64,000 nucleotides of DNA from Tubiluchus corallicola (lineage: Eukaryota > Priapulida > Priapulimorpha > Priapulimorphida > Tubiluchidae), in contig JAQGDQ010000009.1 of NCBI GenBank assembly GCA_030141605.1, positions 713,001 to 777,000 on the forward strand. Direction: 5' to 3'. Each line of letters opens with the position of its first letter. Within the stretch, counting starts at the first letter, position 1. A model generated the notes under the pieces. The model did no database searches and had not been told where the DNA came from. It saw only the letters and a list, made by a program, of their open reading frames with translations. Below, piece by piece: positions 49,470 through 62,573 of the stretch. The translations under genes and the position numbers were made by a program.

Positions 49470-50609
49470 TCTAGGGGATTAAATAACACAGGCATCGCGT
49501 TTTCCAGAAGGAGTGGAAAACTGGAAATGTAAAATTTCATTCATTCGGTTTTATTTCTTCGTGCAACATACAGACATGCCGTGACTGTGTTGAGTGGCGT
49601 CCCCAGAGGCAGATCCAAATGAAGCCCAAATAATTATAGTATAACCTAGTACATGTATGTAAGCTGTTGCTATATAAAGTCATGATAAAGAGGGTGGTAC
49701 GACTGTCCGAGAAATCTAAAAGCATTATAAGTGTCTGATTGTCAATCTGACACGTGTCCAATCATTCAGCCGCATTAAACTGCAGTTCGTTGCACCATAG
49801 ACGTGCTGTACGCATGATTTGTGTCTGCTGAGTTTCACTTCAACATTATTTTAATCCCAGAAGCCTGTATTGATAACACGTGTAACCCGCTGGTGGCAGG
49901 GTTGCATACCGCATGAGTAAAGTGTTATTTATTTGAGTCGTTTAAACCAGCTGCTGCTTCATCCAGTATGAAGCCATGTAAATATACATACATGATCCGA
50001 GAAATTACAGATAGGGCTTCGTTGACCTTATCATCATAATTCTGAATTAATGCATTCCTGTGAAAATAACTTTCAGCTGGATAAAACTTTTCTGTGCAGT
50101 TGGATACAATTTCTCACTAGGCTGCTGTATAAGGAAGACATTTTTTCCTTGCCTTACTTGGCATTAGAAAAAACGTCTAAGTACTAAATATGATAGTACT
50201 GTATCATTTGTGCTCCTCATATATTCATTAAATTTCGCAAGATTTTCCCTGTTTACGTTTTCAAATGTGTAGTATTCTTTTTGCAATATAACTGTTTTTG
50301 TAATGTGGAGACGTGTGCAGCTACACTGCAACTGAATATTCTTCCAGTATACACGAGATATGGCCAGGGTTTATTGAAAATAAATTGAAACTTTTGAAAT
50401 AGCCACATCATTTTATTATACCCAATAAAGTTGAATAAACAACTGATATTGCTCGCACACAGCTCTTGGTTTTAGTTTTACAGTATTAGGAAACCAGCAA
50501 TGAACGGCAGGGCCTACTTAACGTTTATGCTAGTGGCGAAACCGGGACCACGGCTTAAATCATTGTCAAGATGTAAACCTCTAAGCTGATCTACCAGTAG
50601 CGGTAGATG

Positions 50610-51202
50610 TCTCTTAGTCAAGATGTCCCCCCTCTACGAAGTGCTAATGTGTCCTAGCCAAGATGTCCTCCCTCTACGAGGTACAGATGCGTCCTAGCCA
50701 AGATGTCTTTCCTCCACGAGGTGCGTATGTTTCTTAGTCAAGATGTCCTCCCTCTACGAGGTGCAAATGTGTCTTAGTCAAGATGTCCTCCCTCTACGAG
50801 GTGCAGATGTGTCTTAACCAAGATGTCCTTCCTCTGCGAGGTGCAGATGTGTCTTAGCCAAAATGTCCTTCTGCGAGGTGCAGCTGCGTCTTAGTCAAGA
50901 TGTCCTCCCTCTGCGAGGTGCAGATGTATCTTAATCAAGATGTCCTCCCTCTGCGAGGTGCAGATGTGCCTTAGCCAAGACGTTCTTCCTAAGCGAGGTG
51001 CATATGTTTCTTAGTGAAGATATCCTCCTCCTACGAGATGCAGATGTGTCTTAGTCAAGATGTCCTTCCTCTACGACGTTCAGATGTATCTTAGCCAAGA
51101 TGTCCTCCCTCTGCGAGATGCAGCTGGGTCTTAGCCAAGATGTCCTCCCTCTACAAGGTGTGCTGCTGTGTCTTAGCCAAGATGTCCTTCCTCTACGAGG
51201 TA
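50610..51202. repeat. 40-bp minisatellite, about 15 units
   Basis: Diverged head-to-tail units of about 40 bases, consensus CTTAGYCAAGATGTCCTCCC then TCTACGAGGTGCAGATGTGT. Individual units differ at a few positions and one is shortened (about 50860-50880). It lies in the putative first intron of the minus-strand gene starting at 51400. Confidence 0.93.
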
Positions 51203-51345
51203 AGCAGTAACAATCACTTTGACAAAGGAAGTCATTCATGCGTAACATACGCGAGGGACAACTCAGCTAAAAACCCATTCGGCTGCTGTAACCGATGGGT
51301 AGTTGAAATTCAACTGCGTCTTATTGGTTTCTTGAAATGAATTAC

Positions 51346-51400
51346 CTTGCCGGCTGGGTTGGTAAGAATTTAAAATGAGCTGCCATGTTGCGGCCGCCAT
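51346..51400 (-). CDS. Candidate first coding exon of a minus-strand gene
   Basis: ATGGCGGCCGCA opens an 18-codon frame (MAAATWQLILNSYQPSRQ) that ends at CGGCAAG|GTAATT, a good donor, in phase 1. ATGGCGGC is a YY1-type motif often found on the start codon of housekeeping genes. Later exons were not identified to the left. The family is unknown. Confidence 0.45.
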
Positions 51401-51505
51401 CTGTTCCACTTCGTTGATTAAATACTTATCATCCCTGAAATACTTGGCTTCGGGCGCCTGTGACGTAATGACCGAGCATGCGCACTATCCGTTGAGCCAA
51501 TAGCC
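51401..51505 (-). promoter_or_regulatory. Compact CpG-rich promoter (CCAAT, CRE-like, NRF1-like sites)
   Basis: Going down the minus strand: inverted CCAAT (plus-strand CCAAT at 51497-51501), an NRF1-like GCATGCGCA (51477-51485), a CRE-like TGACGTAA (51462-51469) and GGGCGCC, then ATGGCGGC at the start codon. This order and spacing is typical of TATA-less housekeeping promoters. Inferred from motifs alone. Confidence 0.55.
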
Positions 51506-52189
51506 TGCAAGATGTGGGAAAATTGAATCATCAGTAAGCTTCGTTATCTGCCCATGCTGCACCGTAGTCTATAGGCACAGACCAGAGACCACCTAGTTAC
51601 TAAACTAGTAATTAGTCTAATTGTGTCTGCATTAGCTAGCATCAATGTGTTAGGATTTCCTTCCCTTTTTGTTGTATAAGTACTGATAGATAGGCGATAA
51701 ATTATCGAATATATACATACACTAAAATCACAGCAGGATACTGCAGTAATACTTATAGATGTCAGACTAGCTTTAAAAAGTCTGAACAGCCTCATTACTA
51801 TAATTTTGTAATACAAACAAACAACGTGTCTATTTTACGTCTTTTTTTTCAATTTATAATTAGTCCCAAAAGTCCAGACTGTTAATTTGATCTCTTGAAA
51901 TGTCATCCAAGGGCAAATGTGACATTCTTAACGAAAGCCCATAATGCCCACACATCATGCATTTAAAAATATACCAACACTTTGTGCGTCTGTCTTGCAG
52001 TATTTCCACGTTACAATGAATTTAAAATTTGTGACCCTGCAACATTATTGTATTAACCAAGACGAGATGCAAAATCGTAAGTGGAATAGAACGACACTGT
52101 TTCCTATGCTCATTAATACAAACCGAAACAATAACCTATTTCTGTCTTGGATACTTTTTGAGGACATGTACAACATTTAAAAAACCTTC

Positions 52190-52195
52190 TTTATT
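52190..52195 (-). terminator. Polyadenylation signal AATAAA
   Basis: AATAAA on the minus strand downstream of the stop codon of the exon at 52256-52536. Confidence 0.5.
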
Positions 52196-52255
52196 GAATT
52201 CGTGTTTCCTTTTAACAATTTCTGCGTCAGACGCTAATTTACAACACCTTCCGTT

Positions 52256-52536
52256 CTAACTACAGCTTGCCAGCAATTTAAAGCCCTCCCGAGCAATCCA
52301 TGTTCCCAACTCGCACAAATTAGACATTTCGAAATGTTTTACGAAGCGTAATAACTGTCGCCGGCGTGGTTTTACAGCCGTGGACAACAGCGCCCCGGCG
52401 ATTTGGCCAACTTGATGTTTTAGCGCGTCAGAGATACTCGTTAACTTTGATGCATCCAGCCGACGATGTTTTCTTCTGGAATTTCCTCTCCTAACTTGGA
52501 CGTCAGATTCCGATAATGACGAAGAAATCTTGACAG
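52256..52536 (-). CDS. Terminal exon of an unidentified minus-strand gene
   Basis: About 93 codons open on the minus strand, clearly richer in GC than the surroundings, ending in TAG (52256-52258), with AATAAA at 52190-52195 about 60 bases past the stop. The product starts near VKISSSLSESDVQVRRGNSR, continues LDASKLTSISDALKHQVGQI and VKPRRRQLLRFVKHFEMSNL, and ends GFKLLASCS. The acceptor is uncertain: CCTGAG|CT or a later one. Family not recognised. Upstream exons should lie to the right. Confidence 0.45.
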
Positions 52537-52607
52537 CTCAGGGTTAATTCACTCGTTCATTGCAGCTGTGGCCTTTCCAGACGACAGTGAATCTTTCTTA
52601 CACTTTG

Positions 52608-52862
52608 CAACATTTAAAGCACAAATCAATCTTCATAAACAAAGCTTAAAAAGTATTGGTATTGAAATTCTATATCGCTTAATGCTGTCTTATTGCATGG
52701 AGAGCTTGGGTTAGCAGTAACATTGGATAAAACTTGTAAATATAAACTCCCCTGATGAGCGTTAGGCGCAGCCTTATTAACTGTAGGTCATTTGAAACAA
52801 GTTTAGATAACTTTAGAAAAAATGATCAGAGCATTCCTAACGCATACTTCACTAACTAAGCC
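52608..52862 (+). mobile_element. Family B MITE-like repeat, copy 5 (truncated)
   Basis: Begins TTTAAAGCACAAATC, CTTCATAAACAAAGCTTAAA and runs through TTAGCAGTAACATTGGATAA and CTGATGAGCGTTAGGCGCAG to CTTCACTAACTAAGC, where similarity stops. It abuts the exon at 52256-52536. Confidence 0.7.
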
Positions 52863-55527
52863 TTGGAATTGCGATATTTTATATATATTAGATATTTTAT
52901 ATACAATTCCGCATAATCCAAAACAGATTTCAGCTTTGAAAAGCATACCTATAATTAGCTCATTCATAATGAATGGTTGGCGAGGAACTGGTAGTACCAA
53001 GTAACTAAGTAAGAGATTGAAAAATGGATGCGTATGATAGACGGAACCACCTAAATAGTTTCTTGGCCCAGCGTTGCCCTACTTCGTAGCCAAGCACACA
53101 CCGTGACCTCGCCAATATGCATAAATTATTATGAAATGTGAGAGGCAAAGTGGTAAAAGCCTATAAGATTTATTACACCAAAAATTTCAGCGCTGCCTTT
53201 TACGGCTTCTGAAATGAATATTTTTGGTTGCAAACTTTGATCGTGTGTTAATTGATTGTTTCGTTATTATATGGAATAATAATCGATCTAGTGTGCAATG
53301 AATTTTTCACACCAGGCAGGCGACAGTTTTAATTACGGCTCAATGTTGTGGCAATTGAAAGTTGATCATAATATATAGGAGGGTTGACTAATGCCACTGA
53401 GCTTAGCTACCTAACGCTCATGTGCTGTGTCACGTTTCACAATCAAACTGAGCAAGTCACCTTTGAAACATGTGTGGGGTAGGCAGAGCGAGGTAGCAGG
53501 CATCATAAATTAATAAGGCTTATAATTAAACGAAATGTTTTATAACCGCTTTTGATCATTTAAGCTGTAGAATTGATGGCTGGTATAAACAATAATTTAT
53601 TTTTCATGACAACTTCTTTGTGTTGGAGGGGATGCATTGGACCATTTAACCTTTTCAGCTTCAACAACCGCGATGTAATAACGTATCAGATAAAAGGCGT
53701 GGCATTTTTTCTTTGTCTCTGCTACGTGTATGACGTCATTGCGGAAGAATTATTCTGGCTTCACGTGTCTTTATAACTAAAATTTACTGGTATTATATTC
53801 AGTTTTTAAGACGATATTTAGCCACAAAGTTTTATTCGTAGATCTGTGACAAAACCATCCACCTATGCGAATCGTTGCCATCCCATAACGCAAATTATTC
53901 AATTATAAGGGTTTAAATTATACGAGCTAATGAAAAGAACAGAAAAATACAGACGACAACATCTACTAAGACGCATAATGAGCTATAAGACATATATTAC
54001 AAATAATAAATTTATATTAAAACAAGCTAAAGCATTGACTTTTATTATTAATATTTAGTATATTGAAATTTGTAAGCTTATTTGAAGCTGTACTCGCTGC
54101 CTTTCTTATTATAGTTACACAATGCTTTTTCCGTAGTTCCTAAAATATATAGTTAGGCCGTTTCGCCTTTACAAATATATACACGTACAGAACTAGTATC
54201 GCAAAAAAAACAAGTAAATTGGTATCTGTCGCTGAGAATACCTCTCAACTAGCTCTTAGCGTGTAGTAAATAACCATCCATTTATTATCTGCATTGTAGC
54301 TTTTTAGAAACCAAACAATTGCACCCGCAGACCACTTTTATCAAAGCTCCGCCCACAGTTTCTGGATCTTTCTTGGTGTCATAATTTGCTGCGCTTTAAA
54401 AAACTGTACCAGTCTAACTCATATGATCCATTGGCTTTTGCTCGTACTCCGTTGAGAAAATTTAGAAAACTAACTTTATGGTCAGTCTTATCTTTCAAGG
54501 CGGTCTCTCTGACGTTATACGTTTGCTTGCTTTTCAGAATAATTATATTCAATATGAATCTTAAAATAAGATTGTGATTTTATATATTTGCTGTAGCTTA
54601 TATGCAGGACGTTTTCCGATTTCGATTTACTGCTTGTGTATACTGAACATACGTGCAGTAAGTAAATAAATTTTAATTTTGCATGAACCACGCCAAATTC
54701 TATGCTTTGTAAACTTCATGCATGCACAAAACCACAAAATAAACCTAACGCCTTTTCGAAGAGTAAATCTGCGAATCATGTATGCTGTCCACGCTGTTTA
54801 ACAATAAACGTGTTGGGATGTTGACGACGCAGTCTTGTTTGCTTAATAAATTTTACGAAATTTTCCAGTTTAGCCGGGATTACATAATAACAGTTTTGCA
54901 CGAAGTGCCAGTTTCTCCATTAAATACACCAGTAATATACTACTGAGGCACGAGCTTAAGGCATGAATCGTAATCTATTGCGAATGAATAGATATTGACA
55001 GGGCCTATGAGAGGGGGATCCAGCCGGCTCAAGGGCTAAGAAGGACCCTATAGCAACCATGCAACACCCATCCCCTTGAGAACAAGCACTTTCTACTACC
55101 TCGCCCGTGACTTACACTTACATTCACATTCTCAAACCACTATACTCATCATACCACACTTACTTCTTTTTATTAGTATTTATTCTTAATTATTGTACGA
55201 CTGCTTGTATAGACATATGGTAACACCAAGAGTATCTACCTACAGCCCGGGGTAGATGAATAGATGCGTAAATTAGAGTAATAATTAGCATTAATTGAAT
55301 ATGTTTGTTACGTTATGTTATATATATGATCATGGAACTAAAACATTAATAAGAGTTTACATGTAGGTTTACTGGACATCAAGTTCTCAATTTTGAGAAA
55401 AACATTTACTTGCCTCGGGGCCCCAAGGGGTCTTGCACCGCCTTGCAAAATTCCTCTTGGAGGCCTTGGATATTGAAAGCGAAAACGACAGAAAATATCA
55501 GACATGGGCATTCATACACGTAATGTT

Positions 55528-55656
55528 TTAGTCTTTAAATCTATGTAACCATATGTCTTTTAAGACTGAAGCGCCGAAACCTATAGCAGAGCTAACAAGT
55601 AGCCACAAGGCAGCTGACCAAGCTATGGCCAACGCACTTTCAGTTTTGCTGTTTGG
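55528..55656 (-). CDS. Candidate terminal exon encoding a single membrane segment
   Basis: Acceptor CTTTATTCTACAG precedes 42 codons and TAA (55528-55530). The product starts PNSKTESALAIAW, has a hydrophobic stretch (AALWLLVSSAIGFGASVL) and a short charged tail (KDIWLHRFKD), as in small organelle-membrane proteins. I cannot name it. An ATG frame at about 55841-56113 on the same strand could be an earlier exon but is not supported by a clear donor. Confidence 0.35.
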   Translation of the reverse strand, partial: PNSKTESALAIAWSAALWLLVSSAIGFGASVLKDIWLHRFKD

Positions 55657-55927
55657 CTGTAGAATAAAGTAGTTCTCCTGTTGCTTGTGAACGTGACTTT
55701 TATATAAGTTTTTACATAAGTTATAATGAATAATGGAATCGAATTGAAACAATATGAAATATCGAAAACCACCACATGATCTGTAAGAAACTTTACTGCA
55801 AGAAATGGTATCAGGAAGTTGGAACGTTCTTGTTGGCTTGTTAAAAAGTAAAAGATAACATGGACAAATGTGCATGTTTGACATTTCTCGATATGCCACT
55901 TTTTGCTATTAAACTCAACCACAACTT

Positions 55928-56008
55928 CAACCTCAGCACACCGACAGCCTCAGCACCCAACCTCAGCACACCAACAGCCTCAGCACCCAACTTCATCACA
56001 CCCACAGC
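55928..56008. repeat. 30-bp tandem repeat, about 2.7 units
   Basis: Unit CAACCTCAGCACACCRACAG then CCTCAGCACC; the third copy is diverged. It lies within a minus-strand open frame. Confidence 0.9.
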
Positions 56009-57949
56009 ACAGCGAAGTTTCATGCTTGTCCCGGTATAGTGTCGTTTACGATAGGCTATTAGCACTTGGTTTTTAACTACAGTATTGCCTTGTAAGCGGG
56101 AGGCGTAGACCAAACATGTTCAGGTAGTAGCTAATTATTGTGTAGATTAAGACAGGAAATACACAGTTCTTAACTATCACAATAAAACTGTAGTCCGTAT
56201 GCTCATGGAAAAATTTACTGTATGGCGGTAGTTAATTGCAAGCCCTGCTTTCGAGATAGTGAAGCGAGGTTTATACATGCGAGTCCACGTATTAAATACT
56301 GAGGAGAGCAACAATAAACTTCACAACAGTTCTCTCGTAGATTTGGAATAATTTCACTAGAATAAACTTTTTATTCTAGAATATTAATTTTTATGGTATC
56401 CGTTTTTACGTCGTCATCATCATCATATCCCCATTACACCTATTGTAGACATTGGGCAGGCAACTACTCTAAAATAAAAGAAATCTGCCCTCAAGACAGC
56501 AAACACAGCAGTAATCCAGCAAAAAACTAAACAATGCTATGCTAATGGCTTGTCAGTGCCACTTCAACATTTTGTTCACTAGCGCATTCTCGTAATGTGC
56601 GCAAACTTTAGACCACTTGCAAATTTTTTCGCATTTCTGCGACACATAGCGCACATTTTTATTGAGATCCGAAAAGATTTGTGGGTTAGAGATCTTTTAA
56701 GTTATTCTATCCAAGTACTTTTTAGCGTGCTCAGTCACACTAGCATAGTTGCCTGGATAGCAGAAGATCTTAGTTCGAATACCAGTTGAGTACAATGCCT
56801 TTTCAGACTTTCAATTTAGTATTGCTTTCGTGCGACTTGCGTTTAGATCATTAACTACTTTTATCCTATCGTACCAACGTAAAGTGAAACTACTGAAATG
56901 TTCCTAAGATTTACATTTCTGTGACTCACTCTTCAGATTATGCACTGTGTAAATTGTGTGGTCCGTAGTTAGCTGTTCTAGGTTGCAGTTAAGATCAAGG
57001 CAAGCCACAAGTGTAACTCAAGATCAAAGTTGTTACTCATATGTATTCCATAAATTGTTATTTTTGTAGTTAACGATTGGCCAGCATTAGATGAAGCTTA
57101 ATTTCTGTAGGTTAGAACTAGGGCAACAATTTTCTCTTTAGCGACATTGGGGAATCTAGAGTACTCATGTGCTGAGATCGATATTATAGCTTCGTGTTTC
57201 TCTTTTTGGTCGATAAGTGTAGCACTGAACAGTCCGGCAATGACTGTTGTTTTATTAGGATTTGTACAAGAATTAGCGTGAAAATGTTAAACCGGTAGCA
57301 TGCCGAGCCACGGGAATTGATTTGCAAAATGCAAACACGGAAAGCCAGTCTGAGAAAACTTATTAGGAAGTATTACATCAATAGTACACTGGCTGTTTTC
57401 ATTGTATTTTTGTTAAGTTAATAGTAATGATTAACCTTTCGGTGACGGTGTTTGTGTGTAGACAAATTTTAAGTTAAAATCGTGTTGCTTGGTGATTTTT
57501 GCATAGCACATTTTAGCGCAATCCCTGTAGTACTCTCCTCGCGCTCTAGCGCTTAAGACATTTCTACCAAGTTTGTGGCTTCGACCTACTAAATTGGCCG
57601 TGAAACTCATGCACGCCTGACTGGCTAGAATCTAGAGCTAGTGGTTCTAGACCACCAATTTCTACTGAAAATCAATTTTCATTAGGGCCTGACCTATTCA
57701 TCGTAATTGGCCAATCCATTATGGCTGCACGCAACAGCAAGCTTAATTATGGCGCCGTTGTCTTTTCATTAAAATTGTTTAATGCTAGCAGAGAAGTCCA
57801 TACCGTGCAATTACGCAGAGTGTAAAATAATTAATTTCAATAATGTGATTAAATTTTCTTTATAAATTGTCACTAGCCAACACTAGCGCAATTACAGACT
57901 TTTTCGTGAATCTCATTTCTATAATTATTACCATTTTATGTTGTCGCTG

Positions 57950-58040
57950 TACCTGCTGTCACTGTTGCAAGTAACGCTGCTGTTGTTGTTGCTCCTGTTG
58001 CTGATGTTGTTGTTGCTGCAGTTTGCTGTTGTTGCCACTT
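57950..58040. repeat. Imperfect CTG/TTG repeat
   Basis: Degenerate trinucleotide run (CTGCTGTTGTTGTTGCTCC and similar). Confidence 0.8.
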
Positions 58041-58438
58041 GACTGCAGCTACTTGTTTTAGCGTTACTGCCACAATATGATTACGGCCAGATTGGAAAAT
58101 ACATCAATTTCTGAAAAATTTTGGTTTATTTTGGCTATGAACTGATCATTGTATGACCCATTTTCTCGCTTTTTTCATGACTTGTAGGTCAATAATTCTA
58201 AGAATGCACGATTCCAATCTGTCCAGCTAAAAAGTAATCCTACTGAATGCGGGTCGTTTGTATGTCTTGCAGACACATATTTGCAAGCTTTAGGTACTAA
58301 CTAAACACAGATTTTCGTGACTCGTGAGTACATATACAAATTAGAGCAGAGCGCATCGGTAGGACTTGACCGACGTTGAATTTTCAGCTAACAGTAAGAT
58401 GTATGTGTATCATAAAATTAAATTTATCGAACACTATA

Positions 58439-58619
<181 letters not shown>

Positions 58620-59012
58620 ATTTACTTGAAAAGAAACGCATTAGTTTGTGATAAATTTATACAAGTGGTGAAAGATATTATTTACAAAAATCTAATGTAG
58701 TTTTTATTACTTCGGGTTAGCTGAGAATATACAGTGTGAAAAAACAGTAAGATAAATAAATTTATATATTTTGTTATAATTTAACTTTCTGAACCATAGT
58801 TGTTACTAATTCTAGTTGTGATTATTTATTTAGTTTGTACGTGAATGTTGTATATTGTGTAATTATTTTTCTTGCATTATATGTACAAACAACATCTGAG
58901 TATTGTGTGTCAACTTGTTTTTACCATTGTCTAGAATTATTCATAATGTCTTTTTGTGTGACTTGTTTTTGGATCTAGTTGTACTTTTGTTACCTGTGTC
59001 ATAATATGTAAT

Positions 59013-59092
59013 TGTATTTCCTTGGATGTATTAGATTGAAATGATTCATTGTATACCTGCAAAAAGAGGTTAATAAAAGAGTTATAATAATA

Positions 59093-59134
<42 letters not shown>

Positions 59135-59190
59135 CACCCTTTCTTTCTCTCTCTCTCTCCCTCGTTCTCCCTTTTTCCCTCTCTCTCTCT
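59013..59190. repeat. Unique 85-bp segment plus (CT)n, copy 2
   Basis: Identical 85-base segment, followed by CT repeats that decay into CCCACCCTTTCTTTC-type sequence. The pair resembles two 3' ends of a retroelement that terminates in (TAA)n(CT)n (inference). Confidence 0.9.
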
Positions 59191-59749
59191 ATCAGAGCAA
59201 AAAGGGAGAGTGTATTGAATCACAAGCATGTGAGCTGAAATCAACAGATATAGAAATTCTAATGCAATCAATAGCAGTCTTGAGTATCATGTATTCAATT
59301 CATGAACTGCTGGAAATGAGCAGGCATTAAGCAAATAAGAATTGCTGAGATCGTATGAAACCAGATCTTCTGTATTTGTGATAGACTTCCTTTCATTAGC
59401 CAAGGTTGACGAAGTTCACAATGTAACCCTGCAGCGTCCATACATAGCACAGAAATAAACAAATAATAATTATGCCACATAATTAAGCAATAATTGAACG
59501 TGATTTACAATGGAAACGTATCAGGTGCTGAATCGCACGCAGAGAGAAAGTTAATGAAATTTTGCAAATTTTGACATCATAATTAAACGTAATAACGTAT
59601 AAACGATTGCGCAATGATGTAAATGTCTACTGCAGTTACTACTACAGCTTTATTACCGTGTGAAGCTCACTGCAATTGTGTTTCAAACCTAAAATTAATA
59701 AGGCACTGACATCACCCGTATATAATGCTTAAAACTTTGTATCAGTTAC

Positions 59750-60060
59750 ATGCTATGCTATGTGTTTGCATACAGAGCTTACGATAGCAGCAATTCTGTA
59801 CAAATCTTTTAATTTAAACTCCCCTCTGCCCCGTAATGACCATTAGTCGCAACCATTTTGACGGTAAGATGTTTGAAGCAAGTTTAGATAACATTGCGTA
59901 AAAGTTGATAAAATGATTAGAGCATTCGTAGCGCACACTTTGCTATCATGCAAAAGTTTATATTATTGTATTTTATCAATAACATTAAAAATGTGTTTAT
60001 GGTAAGACTGTGGGGCACACAAGGAAGGTAAGTCTGCCATATTTTACCAGATATCCTTTG
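59750..60060 (+). mobile_element. Family B MITE-like repeat, copy 6 (truncated)
   Basis: Shares CGTAATGACCATTAGTCGCA, AGTTTAGATAACATTGCGTA, GCATTCGTAGCGCACACTTTG and ATATTTTACCAG with the other copies. The right end is missing. Confidence 0.65.
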
Positions 60061-60943
60061 GGTTGATCCGTCGTTAATTTCGCTCAGTTCAATGTTTCAG
60101 TTAATGCTACCCAAAGGGAATAACGACTCAAAATATTTGCATAAGAATCGATTCGTAAATACGTTCTACAGCAACTTCAAGACTTAGTTCTTGGAAGACT
60201 GGATAAATGCAATTAATGTGTGGAGCTGGATTGACTAAGCAGAACTTCATAAATTTAGTTTAACTTTCAGCAAATTCCAGTGGCATGTTTTCCGTCCCGT
60301 GGCACTGCAGAATGGAATGCACGTTTAACAGCCTCTCTAACTTTTTCTACATGGCTCTAAAACTGGAACGGTTTTATTTTGCTTGTTTCATGATTGGCTA
60401 AGTTTTTTAGTACCCCGTTTTTTATGTCTGCTGTCGAAAGTTTTAATAGAGACGAAAATTTCGTTCAAATGAAAGTGCAACGTGTTCACACAACCAAGAA
60501 GAATGTGCTTTTCTCATTTTAACTGACTCTCCAGACTTTAGTTGGCACATTTTTAACATATTGTTTTCCTTTTTGTTTTTCTTTTCATATTTGTTTTTTA
60601 AAACACTACGAAAGGCTTGAATTACAAACGTTACGCGCATTTGTTACACGTTTAGAAGTTGTCACGTACTATAACAAACTGCATTATCAATGGGCAGGTT
60701 TTAGATAGGTGCGAACAGTGCTTTACCTTTTCTGAGATTAAGATACTGATTGACAAATACTAATACTGACAAAGATATTTAAAATAGTACTCATACCGTT
60801 ACAAACTGCGGACGCTACATTTACAACTTTACAATTTTTCACTGGTCTCCATGACATCTTTAATTGTTTTATTGTGCGCGAAATATTGTATGTCTAAAAA
60901 TTGTCAAAATAAATTGTCTACTGCTGCTACTGCATATGCTGCT

Positions 60944-61060
<117 letters not shown>

Positions 61061-62573
61061 TTTTATATTTATTTCCAAGCTGAAGCTCGGAGAAACCCTG
61101 AATTAGAAAATACAGCTGCAGCCTAAATTAGCTTCACATATCCTAGCGTGGACATTCCTAGACATTCTTAGCAACACATCTGCTAATAAATCCAGTTTTC
61201 CTCTGAGCCTCTTCTCTGTGGAGTTCTGTGCCAGAAGATTGTTTCCCTTGTTAGCAACAAGTCCCTACAAGGTTATCAGTCATCGCAAATCATTAGCAAT
61301 ACAGTTGTAAAAATTCCATTATTCTGGATTTTCTCTATTAATACTTTTTTCTGATACAGATGCCCCTTAACTCAGATGGGTGATGATAATTTTTGTGTCA
61401 ATTTTATGAAAAAGCGGAACCTGCCATTTACGATTGTAGTTTGTGTAAGTAGTAGCAAGATATAATAAGTGTAGCTGATGTTGATTATGTTATTATGATA
61501 CGTCAAGCCCTTGTTTGTACATGCGCTGCCTTATCAATAAGCCTATACTAGAAACACTGTTAATTAATACAAGCAGGTGTATTTGTGTAGCTTATTGAAT
61601 TCTTTCTCCGTAACTAAAAACAGTGGTTGCTTTCTGATCAGCACCTCGTGGATCCGCCAATAGTATAGTGCAGAATCGGTGGAGTTTTTTTGCTCGTCGG
61701 GGAAGCCACGCACACGCAGCCTCCTCGCATTCTTGTTTGGTTTAACTCGAACGCTGTTTGTGTTATCAACAGCAGGTTGTTATGCGATGCATGAGCAACG
61801 TTTTTCACACCGTCTCATCCAGTACACTGATTCTTCTCCAAACAAGACATGGCAACAGGCGGCATAGGCTTCCCTTCACATTTCTCATACAACTGATCAT
61901 AAACTCTTGTAGAACAAGATCATAATAAGCTGGCGGAGATCTCTAGGAATGATGCGTCTCTATAAACCATCGCGGTTGTAAATTTCTGTAGCAACAGAGA
62001 GGTGTGTGTATAAATATTAATTGTGTAGAACAACTGAATTCAGACCTTGTTTGACAGTCACCTAGTAGGGAAAAGTAATTTATTGCCTTGCAAGTTAGTA
62101 ATTTCTCCAAGTACTAGCCGATTTAATGTCTTTGCTCAATGCAGGTTTGACCTTGAAAAATGAGTTTAGAAGAACTTCTGTGACAGTTTGCTTATAGACT
62201 GTTGCCACTTGTTCGTTATACGAAATCAGATGCTATGCCACGATAATGAATCTTCATTTTTAGCTAATTATGTTATTCCCAGAAAAAACGGGTGGTTTAT
62301 TAATGAATTTCGAAAAATAATGGTACGACAAAAGATCACTTATTCGATAAGCCGTATCCCCATATCGTAGTTACTTTTTGCTAGATGGTTTTAAGTTCTT
62401 ATAATCTCTAGTTTGTAAAACTATGACTGTTATAATGTTGTTACTAATTATTGTTCATAAAAAACATTACAGCAGTGTTCGTGCAGGGAAAATGGCGTCT
62501 TGTTAAATTATACACCGTCATTTGAATTTGAACATGTAGAAAGCGTGAGAAATAATTCAGATAATTTCTGCCA

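Noticed and set aside
56738-56785. tRNA-like A and B boxes (TAGCATAGTTGCCTGG, GTTCGAATACC)
   Set aside because: The spacing leaves no room for an anticodon arm and no acceptor stem pairs. At most a fragment of a tRNA-derived SINE.
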